Source of the DNA: an uncultured Oscillospiraceae bacterium
GTDB lineage: Bacteria > Bacillota > Clostridia > Oscillospirales > Acutalibacteraceae
Assembly: GCA_902465155.1 (NCBI GenBank)
Contig: CABQLY010000020.1
Location: 1 to 28,746, forward strand
Direction of reading: 5' to 3'
DNA: 28,746 nucleotides
The position numbers and the translations under genes were made by a program. The notes beneath the pieces were generated by a model. The model was not told where the DNA came from and ran no database searches. It saw nothing but the letters and a program-made list of their open reading frames with translations. Shown piece by piece: positions 16,070 through 24,503 of the stretch (positions are counted from its first letter, which is position 1; each line of letters opens with the position of its first letter).

Positions 16070-17887
16070 ATGAAAAAATCATTCGCAGTGTTACTGGCTG
16101 CGGCCTTAACGCTTACCTGCCTTGGCGGGGCGTTTTCGGCCTCGGCCGAGGGCACAGCCGCCGCGCGCTACACTTACACGCTAAACTTTGAGCAAGGCAC
16201 AGCTGCCGATTATTTTGTTGACAGCAACGCCGACCGGAACGCCAAGTACAGCCTTGAAACTGTTACCGGCCGCGACGGAAAAGAAACCACCGCCGTTAAA
16301 ATTAACGGCAGCGTAAATTCTGCCGTTACCGCCAACCTAAACCAAAATATTGTTGGCTTAAAGCCAAATCCGGAGCAGGACAAATACTTTAGCGGCGCTG
16401 CGGTTACCGCCGGCAAGACCTACAAATACTCGGCCTGGGGTAAGTTAGACGCCGACACCGTAACCGCCCAGCCCACCGCGCAGCTGGTTTACTCTTATTT
16501 TAAAGACGAAGCTAAAACTCAGCTGGAATTTAAAACCATTGAAAAAACCTACGGAAACACTTATAATTTTTCCAGTATGCTGTATAACGACAATAAGGGC
16601 CTTTGGACCAAGCTGGTAGCCTACTTTACCGTAAGCTCCGCTTTAGAAAGCCAAAACATTGGCCTTTCGCTGTACTTTGGTACTTCCCTAAACGGGGTTG
16701 CCTGGCTGGACGATGTTCAGCTGGAGGAGCTTAGCGGCGGCGTTGTAGAGTTTACCGCCCCGCAAACGGTGCAGACCATTACTTTTGACGACGAGCGCCC
16801 GTACAGCTTTAACCGCTCCCGGTTTGAAATTGTGCCAAACGCCGGCGTAAGCGGCTCGGCCGCCTTAATGCTGCGCAGCGGCAGCTACAGCAATACCTCT
16901 ATTATTAACCAACCCACCACTTTAAACAACCAAACCGATTTGGCTCTGGCGGTTCCGGTAAACTCCGGCCGGCAGTATGTGCTTTCGGCTAAAGTGTATG
17001 TGGCAGCCGACGCCGCCGATTTAACCTACGCCTGCCTTTACGCCAACTACAAGGCCGAAAACAACGCCACTGTTACCTCTGCAACGCAGGAGTTCCACAA
17101 GCTTTTAAACCAAAACAAAGGGCAGTGGGTTCAGGTTTCGGTTCCCTTTAAGCCGGAGTTTACCAATTCCAGCGAAATTCGCAAGGTTGGCATTACGGCC
17201 AACTTTGGCAAAGATGTTGCGGCCGATGTTTATTTAGACGACCTTACTTTAACCGATGTTACCGCTGCGGCAGAGGGGGCCTTTGGCAATTCTACCACCG
17301 TGCAAATTAGAAAACAGGCCGGCGAGGTTTCGCAGGCTCTGCGCTTTAAAGTAACCTTAAACCGCAACACCCTAAACAGCCTGCCGGGCTTTGAGCTGGC
17401 CGAATACGGCTGCCTAACCACCCTGCAAAATAACATAGACTCCTTTGGCGTAAATCCGCAGTATTTTGCCGAGGGCAACAGCACTACCGTAACGGGCAGC
17501 GACGAAAAACCAAAACGGGTTTACATTGGCCGCGCCTTTGTAAAAAGCACCGGAACCGATTTAATTTTTGACGAAAATGAGGACGGCAGCATTGTTTACA
17601 CCGCCGCTTTAACCAACATTGGTTTAAAATCTAACGGCGAAATGAACTACAATGTTTGGGGCGCCGAGTACTATGTACTGCCCTACGCGGTGCTGAAAAA
17701 CACCGCAACCGGTGAAACAACCGTTTATTACGGCGAAAAAGCCGCCGGCAGCGAGTCGGTGTTTGGCGTAATGCAGCAAATTCAAAGCGGAAACAACGAA
17801 AGCGACAAGGCCTATGTTGCCGAAAAGCTTGCAAACGAGGACATTAAAACCGCGTACGACAGCTACATTAGCAAGGTTAACGGCTAA
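16070..17887 (+). CDS. Secreted modular protein with repeated beta-rich (CBM-like) modules
   Basis: 605 residues, no family named with certainty. Signal peptide 1-26 (MKKSFAVLLAAALTLTCLGG..., cleavage near SASA-EG). Module A (about 33-218) matches the first module of the 940-residue protein downstream: shared DYFVDSNADRNAKYSL-type start and TANLNQN. Module B (about 231-395) starts QTITFDDERPYSF and ends VYLDDLTLTD, a jelly-roll carbohydrate-binding-like pattern with the SAKVYV and GQWVQVSV strands. The C-terminal domain (about 408-600) starts with ALRFKVTLNRNTL and contains EYGCLTTL and YVLPYAVLKN; it resembles a domain common in secreted proteins of this bacterial group. No membrane anchor at the end, so it should be released. 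GGGGAAAG precedes the ATG. Sugar binding is inferred. Confidence 0.8.
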   Translation: MKKSFAVLLAAALTLTCLGGAFSASAEGTAAARYTYTLNFEQGTAADYFVDSNADRNAKYSLETVTGRDGKETTAVKINGSVNSAVTANLNQNIVGLKPNPEQDKYFSGAAVTAGKTYKYSAWGKLDADTVTAQPTAQLVYSYFKDEAKTQLEFKTIEKTYGNTYNFSSMLYNDNKGLWTKLVAYFTVSSALESQNIGLSLYFGTSLNGVAWLDDVQLEELSGGVVEFTAPQTVQTITFDDERPYSFNRSRFEIVPNAGVSGSAALMLRSGSYSNTSIINQPTTLNNQTDLALAVPVNSGRQYVLSAKVYVAADAADLTYACLYANYKAENNATVTSATQEFHKLLNQNKGQWVQVSVPFKPEFTNSSEIRKVGITANFGKDVAADVYLDDLTLTDVTAAAEGAFGNSTTVQIRKQAGEVSQALRFKVTLNRNTLNSLPGFELAEYGCLTTLQNNIDSFGVNPQYFAEGNSTTVTGSDEKPKRVYIGRAFVKSTGTDLIFDENEDGSIVYTAALTNIGLKSNGEMNYNVWGAEYYVLPYAVLKNTATGETTVYYGEKAAGSESVFGVMQQIQSGNNESDKAYVAEKLANEDIKTAYDSYISKVNG

Positions 17888-17905
17888 TAGTACGGAGGAA
17901 CTGCT

Positions 17906-18028
17906 ATGAAAAAATATACAACCCCATTTATTGAGCTGGCGTACAGCAGCAAGTTAGAAGCCGCCGTGCTGTTTACCAGCGGCGTAGACGCCGAAATTGA
18001 TACCACCGGCGACGCTGACGATTATTAA
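17906..18028 (+). CDS. 40-residue peptide, possible exported or modified peptide
   Basis: ATG preceded by GGAGG at 7 bases, 18 bases after the previous stop, ending TAA. Begins MKKYTTPFIELAYSS; the middle AAVLFTSGVD is followed by an acidic tail (6 Asp/Glu in the last 13 residues, ending DADDY). No signal peptide. Small proteins with this plan (MKKY start, 'TSG', acidic tail) occur in related Clostridia, as I recall, without known function. The strong ribosome site and placement inside the operon argue for a real gene. A precursor of a modified peptide is one possibility, but no modification enzyme is seen nearby. Confidence 0.72.
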   Translation: MKKYTTPFIELAYSSKLEAAVLFTSGVDAEIDTTGDADDY

Positions 18029-18041
18029 ATTTTAAAAGGCC

Positions 18042-18091
18042 CTTGGCCGGCGCGTTGCCGCTGCTTTGCAAAGCTGACTTTGCCGGCCAAG
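18042..18091 (+). repeat. Intra-operon hairpin without T run
   Basis: cttggccggc (18042-18051) is perfectly complementary to gccggccaag (18082-18091); the loop holds the palindrome gctttgcaaagc (18063-18074). It starts 14 bases after the small peptide gene and ends before the next ribosome site. No T run follows, so a 3'-end stabiliser or processing hairpin is likelier than a terminator. Confidence 0.75.
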
Positions 18092-18123
18092 CAACCCGAA
18101 TTGCCCGCAAAGGAGCAAATTAA

Positions 18124-20946
18124 ATGAAAAAAGGAACCGCTTTATTCTTAATTGCTGTTTTGTTTGTTTCAACCGTTCTCGGCCTACCGGGAACGGTTTC
18201 GGCAACTTCAAAGAGTTCTGAAACCGCGCCGTATGTAATTGATTTTAACAAAGAGGGCGCACAGGTTGGGGACTATGTTGTAGAAACAAATAAAGACCGC
18301 AAAGCCAAATTTTCGCTTTTTAAAACGGCCGGCTTTAACGGTGCCGAAAGTACTGTTTTAAAAATTGACGGCACCGTAAACCCCGGTGTTACCACCAACC
18401 TAAACCAAAACCAATCGTTAGCCGGCACGCCGGATAGCAAAACCAACCCCTATTTTGCCGGCTACAACATTAAAAATAACAGCTATTACCGCTATTCGGC
18501 TTGGCTAAAGCTGGATGAAAGCGTTACCGAAAAGCCCAAAAACGCCGTAGCCAACCTTGTTTTTCGCTATAATAAAATGAACGCCGACGGCTCGGCCGGC
18601 ACGGTGCGAAAATCGTTTGCCGAAAAGCTTTACAACAACCCCGGCGTTTGGGTTCAGGTTGTAACCTACTTTAAGGTTAGCTTTACCGGCGAAACCGGCA
18701 GCACCAAACGCCCCATTGCTTTAAGCTTAGAGTTTGATTACAGCTTAAACGGCATTGTTTACCTGCAAAGCATGGAAATTGCCGAAATAGGCGAAATAAA
18801 GCAATTCGGCGACCCGCAAGAGGTGCAAACCCTTACCTTTGACGACAACCGCCCCTACGAGTTTGAGCGCCCCGGCTTTACGGTTGCCTTAGCGCCGGAA
18901 AAAAACGGCACCGCCACCAACGCTTTAAAGCTTAGCGCCGGCACCTACAAAAGCGACGCGGTTGTAAACATTCATTCTACCCTTTACAGCCAAACCGACC
19001 CGGCCTTTGCCGCGCCAATTAGGGGCAATAAATCTTACAAGGTTACCGCCTGGGCCTACCTTGCAAACGGCTCGGCCAACCTGGCCTACGCCGGCTTAAT
19101 TTTGGCCTACAAAGCCAATTCTGCCGCCGAGGTAACCCGGCAGGATACCGATTTTCACGACGCGCTGAATCATAAAAGGGGCCAGTGGGTGCAGCTAAGC
19201 GCCACTATTACCCCAACGCTTACCAACCCAAACGAAACGGCAAAGCTGGGCGTTACCTTTAATTTTGGCAAAACTGTTGCGGCCGATGTTTTTGTTGATG
19301 ACATTACCGTAACCGAAACGCAGCCGTTAAAATACTACGATTACAATAACCCGCAGGCGCAGGAGAGCATTACTTTTGACGATAACCGCCCTTACAATTT
19401 TGACAAACCGCAGTTTGAAATTGTAACCTCCCCCCACGCGCGAAACGGCGTTGTTTCTAAGGTGTTAAAGGTAAAAGAGGGAATGTACAATAACAACGCG
19501 GTTATTAACCAAAACACCACCCTAAACAGCCAAACCGACCCGGCCTTTGCCATTCCCGTTGTGGGCGGCAAAACCTACAAGCTTTCGGCCTACATTTTTA
19601 TTGAAAGCACCAACAGCGCCGGCCAAAAGCCGGCGGGCTGGACCGAGGTTTACCTTTACGGCGCCGAGGCCAACAGCCGTAACGACAAGGTGTTTACGGC
19701 TACCGTAAACCGCAAGACCGGCACTTGGGTTAAAATTGAAAATTACATTGTTACGCAGGAAAGCACCAAAAAGCTGGGCGTTTCGTTAAACTTTGCAAAA
19801 AACATTTATTCTAACATTTACATTGACGATATTAAATTAGAGGATGTTGGGCCTATTAAGCTGCACACCACCCCGCAGGATGTTACCGAAATTACTTTTG
19901 AGGACGGCCGCCCCTACAGCTTTGAGCTGCCGGACAACATGGCCATAGAGGACGCCCCCGAACGGGACGGCAAGCCCACCCGCGCTTTGCGCATTTTTGC
20001 CGGCGAGTTTAATTACAATGTTTGCCTAAACCAATCTACCCTTTGGCAGGGCAACCCGGGCACCGACCGGGTATTTACCATTCCGGTATTGCCCAACACG
20101 CTGTACAAGTTCTCATTTTATGTATACCTAATGAAAAACAATCGCTTTACCTACTGCGAGGTAATGGGCGACACCAACACCCCCTCTACTATTTTAGACC
20201 TGCAGGGCAGCGGGGTAAACTACAAAACCGGGGTTTGGCAAAAGTGCGAGGTATTTTTTCTAACCGGTGCCGACCAAACAAAAATCAACACCTTTTTTAA
20301 CTTAGGTAAGGTAGCGCCCGACGCGTATTTTGACGATTTTAAATTCGAGGCCTTTCGGCCCGGGGTATTTCGGCAAACCGACCTTACCTATTGTGAGGAG
20401 GACTTTAACCTGCTTTACCGCCATGGCGTTAGCCAAAAGGTAAACGCTGCGGCGGCGGGGGTTTACAAGCTGCCGGTTAAGCCCAACACGCAGTACACCT
20501 TTGCCGTTACCGCGTCCGGCCAAAACCCGCAGGATAAGCTTTTTCTTTCCTTTAACGGCAGCAGCCCTATGCTCTCGGTGGTAGAGGGGGTTCCCAACGC
20601 GGTTGTTACCCCAACCGCCGCCGCCAAGCGCTACAGCTTTGATTTTGTAACAAACGAAAGCGGGTTTATTTATCTGGTAGTACAAAACCCCGGCGGCACC
20701 CTAAAGCTTAGCGGCACGCAAATTTTTCGCACCCTTTCGGTTGCAACGCAGCTCTCCCTTGGGGCCGAGCAAGACCCAAACCTTGCAGTCTCGCCGGTTT
20801 ACAACCCAACGGTTTACGACTACGCTGTTTCCGGCAACCCGGGAACAGGCGAAGCGCCTACCGCAGCCGTTAGCCTTGTGGTGCTGTTTACGGCGGCCGC
20901 CGCGCTGTTTATTTTAAGAAAGGGCAAGGGTGAGTGTAATGAATAA
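18124..20946 (+). CDS. Surface protein with four repeated modules and sortase-like tail
   Basis: 940 residues. Signal peptide about 1-27. Module A (37-226) is homologous to module A of the 605-residue protein. Three tandem copies of module B follow: 234-398 (QTLTFDDNRPYEF...VFVDDITVTE), 412-574 (ESITFDDNRPYNF...IYIDDIKLED) and 585-746 (TEITFEDGRPYSF...AYFDDFKFEA). A diverged beta domain lies at about 750-872. The end has NPGTGE (905-910), a hydrophobic helix (913-931) and RKGKGE, the plan of a cell-wall sorting signal with a degenerate motif. AAAGGAG precedes the ATG. Likely a wall- or membrane-attached glycan-binding scaffold; no catalytic residues are recognised. Its stop overlaps the next gene by 8 bases. 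Confidence 0.8.
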   Translation: MKKGTALFLIAVLFVSTVLGLPGTVSATSKSSETAPYVIDFNKEGAQVGDYVVETNKDRKAKFSLFKTAGFNGAESTVLKIDGTVNPGVTTNLNQNQSLAGTPDSKTNPYFAGYNIKNNSYYRYSAWLKLDESVTEKPKNAVANLVFRYNKMNADGSAGTVRKSFAEKLYNNPGVWVQVVTYFKVSFTGETGSTKRPIALSLEFDYSLNGIVYLQSMEIAEIGEIKQFGDPQEVQTLTFDDNRPYEFERPGFTVALAPEKNGTATNALKLSAGTYKSDAVVNIHSTLYSQTDPAFAAPIRGNKSYKVTAWAYLANGSANLAYAGLILAYKANSAAEVTRQDTDFHDALNHKRGQWVQLSATITPTLTNPNETAKLGVTFNFGKTVAADVFVDDITVTETQPLKYYDYNNPQAQESITFDDNRPYNFDKPQFEIVTSPHARNGVVSKVLKVKEGMYNNNAVINQNTTLNSQTDPAFAIPVVGGKTYKLSAYIFIESTNSAGQKPAGWTEVYLYGAEANSRNDKVFTATVNRKTGTWVKIENYIVTQESTKKLGVSLNFAKNIYSNIYIDDIKLEDVGPIKLHTTPQDVTEITFEDGRPYSFELPDNMAIEDAPERDGKPTRALRIFAGEFNYNVCLNQSTLWQGNPGTDRVFTIPVLPNTLYKFSFYVYLMKNNRFTYCEVMGDTNTPSTILDLQGSGVNYKTGVWQKCEVFFLTGADQTKINTFFNLGKVAPDAYFDDFKFEAFRPGVFRQTDLTYCEEDFNLLYRHGVSQKVNAAAAGVYKLPVKPNTQYTFAVTASGQNPQDKLFLSFNGSSPMLSVVEGVPNAVVTPTAAAKRYSFDFVTNESGFIYLVVQNPGGTLKLSGTQIFRTLSVATQLSLGAEQDPNLAVSPVYNPTVYDYAVSGNPGTGEAPTAAVSLVVLFTAAAALFILRKGKGECNE

Positions 20947-22714
20947 AACCGCTAAGCAGCTGCTTTGCCTTTTGCTGGCCTTGGCGCTTGCCCTTACGGC
21001 AACCGGCTGCAACAAAAAAGCCGGCAAAAAAACCGGCAAAAAAAATTCTGCTAAAAGCAGCAGCTCTGCCCCCTTTAGCTCCTCGCAAGGGGCGGAGGAT
21101 TTAAACGAGGAGGAAGAAAACGCCGACCCGTTTGAGGAAAATGAGGAGGACGCCGTAGAGTACACCCAGCTCGGCGTAGCCAACGGCTCCACCCCTTTAA
21201 ACACCAACTTTTTGGGCTTTGGCGTTGTTCACATGAGCATTGGTTACCTGCCGGACGGCACCGGCGCCGGCCGCCTGCCCATGGAGGATTGGCAGGTAGA
21301 AAAGGAGTTTGACCGCATTGCCAAAACCATGCGGGTGGGCATGGTACGCACCATTTACGGCCCTGCCATGGTTTGGGACCAAAAGCAGCAAAAATTTGAG
21401 TGGGACCCCGAAAAAAATGCCGCCCTAAAGGGCTTTTACAAAGGCATTAACGAGTGGCAAAAGCGCAAGGTTCAGGTTGCCATCTCCCCTATTTGGGGGT
21501 TAAGTGGACTACTTGAAACCGACAATTCTTGGAAAAACGCCGACGCAAAATCGGTAAACTACACCGGGTTTGAGGGCAAAGGCCTAACCGTAAACGGTGA
21601 CTACCAAACCACCCTGCAAAACTTTAAAAGCTTTGTAAGCAAAACGGTTTTAAATTTAGAGGCCAACGGTATTCACAACGCGCGGCTGCTTACCGCCTTT
21701 ACCGAGTGCAACAACACCTACCTTTACATTAACGCCCCCAAGGGCGCCAAGGCGCTGCCGCAGGACGCCACCACGCACGAGCGCCGCCGCTACGACATTT
21801 TGTGCCAAAACTACGCCGACGCCATTAAAACGCTGGACGCCGGATTAAAAGAAAGCGGCCTGCGCAGCAAATACAAAATTATTGGCCCGTGCGATGTTTT
21901 TCAAAACGATAATAACCTTGATTACACCGACCCGGAGCAGTATTCGGTTTTAACCAAGTACACCTTAGAGCATTTAAGCGGTTATGTAGATATTATTGGC
22001 ACCCACCAATACTCTAACGGCAACGATTTTGTAGACAGCGTTTATTACGACAATGTTGAAACCACCATGGGTAAAACAATACGCATGGCCAAGGCGGCCG
22101 GCAAACAAATTTGGTTAGACGAATTTAACGCCAGCCTAAACGGCAGCATGGCCTACGATGAACGCGTAATTGTAAACGCCGACCCGGTTCACGGGGTGGC
22201 TCAGGCGGCAACCTACTGCGGCATTTTAAACAGCGGGCTAAACACGGCCTTTCTTTGGTCGGTTGCCGATGTACAGTGGCCCAATATGCGCAGCAATTTT
22301 GAGTTCCGCAACGGGCTGCAATTGGGCGGGCTAATGCCCTCCCCCTTAGTTAGCAACATTCCCTACAAGCCGTGGTACGCCGTTAGTTTAATTACCCGCT
22401 ACACCGCCGCCGGCACCGTTTACCGGTGCGAGCAGGGCAGCGATTTATACCTTTCGGTTTTAAAACGGCAGGACGGCCGTTACACCGTAATTGTTGTTAA
22501 CTACAATGTAGAGGAAATGCCGGTGCGCCTTAATTTTGAAAAAAGCCTGGGCAAACAAACCTTTTACCGCCACCTTTACACCACCTCAGATGTAGTGCCA
22601 ACGGCCGAGGCCAAAATTATTGGCACCTCGCACATTTTAAAAAATGTAACCCGCACCCTGCACGATACCTTGCCGGGTTACAGCGTAGCCGTCTACACCA
22701 CCGACCCCGATTAA
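20939..22714 (+). CDS. Lipoprotein glycoside hydrolase-like protein (clan GH-A-type fold)
   Basis: 591 residues from the ATG at 20939 (AAGGG 8 bases upstream; a GTG at 20930 is the alternative). The lipoprotein signal has its cysteine at residue 24 (LTATGC), then a Lys/Ser/Glu-rich linker to about 70. The TIM-barrel region (about 85-450) has early LGFGVVHMS, AFTECNNTY with E256 as possible acid/base, THQYSNG, and IWLDEFNAS with E395 as probable nucleophile, then FLWSVADVQWPN. A C-terminal beta domain (about 480-591) resembles those of GH30/39/51-type enzymes. The residue before E256 is Thr, not the usual Asn of the clan. Probably tethered outside the membrane; substrate unknown. Confidence 0.78.
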   Translation: MNKTAKQLLCLLLALALALTATGCNKKAGKKTGKKNSAKSSSSAPFSSSQGAEDLNEEEENADPFEENEEDAVEYTQLGVANGSTPLNTNFLGFGVVHMSIGYLPDGTGAGRLPMEDWQVEKEFDRIAKTMRVGMVRTIYGPAMVWDQKQQKFEWDPEKNAALKGFYKGINEWQKRKVQVAISPIWGLSGLLETDNSWKNADAKSVNYTGFEGKGLTVNGDYQTTLQNFKSFVSKTVLNLEANGIHNARLLTAFTECNNTYLYINAPKGAKALPQDATTHERRRYDILCQNYADAIKTLDAGLKESGLRSKYKIIGPCDVFQNDNNLDYTDPEQYSVLTKYTLEHLSGYVDIIGTHQYSNGNDFVDSVYYDNVETTMGKTIRMAKAAGKQIWLDEFNASLNGSMAYDERVIVNADPVHGVAQAATYCGILNSGLNTAFLWSVADVQWPNMRSNFEFRNGLQLGGLMPSPLVSNIPYKPWYAVSLITRYTAAGTVYRCEQGSDLYLSVLKRQDGRYTVIVVNYNVEEMPVRLNFEKSLGKQTFYRHLYTTSDVVPTAEAKIIGTSHILKNVTRTLHDTLPGYSVAVYTTDPD

Positions 22715-22801
22715 GCCTTAGCCGGTTTTTCCCTACAAAAAGCGTTCTCCCACCTTTTCGTAAGCGGAACGGGGTTGCAAAGTGGTTAGACATATCTCCC
22801 A

Positions 22802-22846
22802 AAAACAGCCTGAACAGAGCAAAAAATGCTCTGTTCAGGCTGTTTT
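22802..22846. terminator. Strong hairpin terminator of the plus-strand operon
   Basis: A perfect 20-bp stem (arms 22802-22821 and 22827-22846) with a 5-base A loop closes the plus-strand operon; the T-rich end of the right arm is followed by gttg. It starts 87 bases after the glycosidase stop. The A run on its left means it could also act on minus-strand transcripts. Confidence 0.88.
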
Positions 22847-23174
22847 GTTGCAATAAAATGCAAAATATTTTGCTTAAAGTGTTTTGCGCTTTATTTTACA
22901 CCGCTTAAAAGGCGGCGTTTTTAATGGCAGCGCTGCCTTTTATGCGGCTGTTTTAATAAATCTGCTGCCCGCACCTTTTGGTAAAACAGCGCAATGCCGG
23001 CCGTTTTGCCGCCGCCTATTTTTTACAGGCGTTTAATGCGTTTATTCACCCGTTAAAAGGGCAAAGCGGCATTTTTTCGGCCAAGGCATTACCTTTTATT
23101 AACCCTTAATAAACCGGTTTTGCCAAGCGGTTTTTAGCAGCCTTTTAAAATGCTGCATTTTTTAAGCCGGCGCT
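22847..23174. other. Gene-free spacer between convergent operons
   Basis: 328 bases without a supported gene between the operon terminator and the SPFH stop. It contains short imperfect palindromes (for example the pair aaaaggcggcg ... cgctgcctttt, 22908-22942) and words shared with other spacers (ttttgccaagcgg near 23120). A GCAGC/GCTGC hairpin near 23140-23160 lies after the SPFH gene but lacks a good T run. Confidence 0.5.
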
Positions 23175-24152
23175 TTACTTAAACTGGTCCTCGCCCTTTT
23201 CAAAGCGCTCGCAGCAGGGGTCGGCGGCCGGTTTTTCGGCTTTTTTGGGGGCCGATTTTGTGCTTTCGCCCAAGCCGGTGGTTTCGCTAAAAACGGTGTT
23301 TTTGGTTACGGTATCTACCACATCGGTAGGAATAATCAGCTTTGCGGCCGTTCCGTTTGCCAGCTCTACCAAAGCCTCGTACTTTTTCAGCTCCAGTACC
23401 ACGCTGTCTACCCCGGCTGCTTTTAAGGCGCGCAGGCCGTCGGCCTCGGCTTGCTTTGAAAGCAAAATGGCCTTTGCCTCGCCCTCGGCACGGGCAATTT
23501 GCGCGTCGCGCTCACCCTCGGCCGCTAAAATCATGGCTTGCTTATCCCCCTCGGCACGGGTAATAGCCGCCGCTTTGTGGCCCTCGGCCTGCAGCATGGT
23601 TTCGCGGCGGTCACGCTCGGCTTTCATTTGTTTTTCCATAGCGTTTTGAATTTCGGCCGGCGGAATAATGTTTTTCAGTTCTACGCGGCTAACCTTAATG
23701 CCCCACTGGTCGGTTGCCTCGTCTAAAATTTCGGTCATTTTACCGTTAATGGTATCGCGCGAGGTCAAGGTGCCGTCCAGCTCTAATTCGCCAACAATGT
23801 TACGCAGCGTGGTAGCCGTTAAATTCTCCAGCGCGTTAATGGGGTTTACGGCGCCGTAGGTGTACAGCTTTGCGTCAAATATTCTAAAATACACTACGGT
23901 ATCAATTTGCATGGTAACATTATCTTTGGTAATTACAGGCTGCGGTGGGGAGTCTAACACCTGCTCCTTTAGGGTAATTTTTTTCGCAATACGCTCTAAC
24001 AGCGGAATTTTAACATGCAGTCCGGCGTCCCAGGTTGTTTTGTACTTGCCCAAAAATTCAATAATAAACTGGGTGCCCTGCGGAACAATGCGAATGTTTG
24101 CAAACAAAAGAATAAGAACAATTACAGCAATACCGGCAATTAAATACTCCAT
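23175..24152 (-). CDS. SPFH/band-7 (stomatin-like, QmcA-type) membrane protein
   Basis: 325 residues. An N-terminal membrane helix (about 3-18, LIAGIAVIVLILLF) leads into the SPFH domain with VPQGTQFIIEFLGKY, QVLDSPPQPVITKDNVTMQIDTVVYFRI and GELELDGTLTSRDTIN. A long Ala/Glu-rich coiled coil (about 170-250; repeats of RAEG and AEGE) follows, then a Pro/Lys-rich tail. Such proteins form large membrane-associated cages or microdomain scaffolds. The usual NfeD partner is not seen in the window. The ATG at 24152 is set by GGAGGAG six bases upstream. It lies downstream of rplL, where rpoB would be expected in many bacteria. Confidence 0.93.
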   Translation of the reverse strand: MEYLIAGIAVIVLILLFANIRIVPQGTQFIIEFLGKYKTTWDAGLHVKIPLLERIAKKITLKEQVLDSPPQPVITKDNVTMQIDTVVYFRIFDAKLYTYGAVNPINALENLTATTLRNIVGELELDGTLTSRDTINGKMTEILDEATDQWGIKVSRVELKNIIPPAEIQNAMEKQMKAERDRRETMLQAEGHKAAAITRAEGDKQAMILAAEGERDAQIARAEGEAKAILLSKQAEADGLRALKAAGVDSVVLELKKYEALVELANGTAAKLIIPTDVVDTVTKNTVFSETTGLGESTKSAPKKAEKPAADPCCERFEKGEDQFK

Positions 24153-24457
24153 TTTTTCTCCTCCAAAATAATTCATTTAGGCAGCAAAGCGTAAGGTGCC
24201 CCGTAAGGCAAGGCTAAAAGCAAGCCGCCAAAAGCAAGGCTATTTTGGCCCTGCGTGCCTAACTATAACGCTATTTAAGCGAATAAAGGGTGCAAGCAAA
24301 GCCTTGCCCTGCACAGCTTGTTCCCCTACGCCTACCAAAAATAGGCGTAACAACGCAAGAGCAAACGGCGGCAAAAGCTTGCCGATTAAAGCAATTTTGA
24401 ACAATTTTTTGCCAAAGCAGAATTTTACCGAACCTTTTTGCCCTTGGGTTTTTAAAA
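24153..24457. other. Gene-free spacer upstream of the SPFH gene
   Basis: 305 bases without a supported gene. It holds a short hairpin (tacgccta 24327-24334 with taggcgta 24342-24349), degenerate words such as aaaagcaaggcta at 24216-24243, and caattttttgccaaagcag at 24402-24420, which echoes the 18-bp repeat near 12567. No clear promoter for the SPFH gene was identified. Confidence 0.45.
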
Positions 24458-24487
24458 GCCCCCGAATGTTTTTTAACATTCGGGGGC
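24458..24487 (-). terminator. Terminator of the ribosomal rplJ-rplL operon
   Basis: On the minus strand GCCCCCGAATGTT, loop AAAA, AACATTCGGGGGC: a 13-bp perfect stem starting 16 bases after the rplL stop, followed by TTTTAAAAA. It ends the rplJ-rplL transcript. Confidence 0.88.
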
Positions 24488-24503
24488 GTAACCGCAGTTT
24501 GAA

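Noticed and set aside
18042..18091. Intrinsic terminator after the peptide gene
   Set aside because: Strong stem but no T run; kept as a hairpin only.
23130..23174. Terminator for the SPFH gene
   Set aside because: A GCAGC/GCTGC hairpin exists but lacks a T run, so it is not called.
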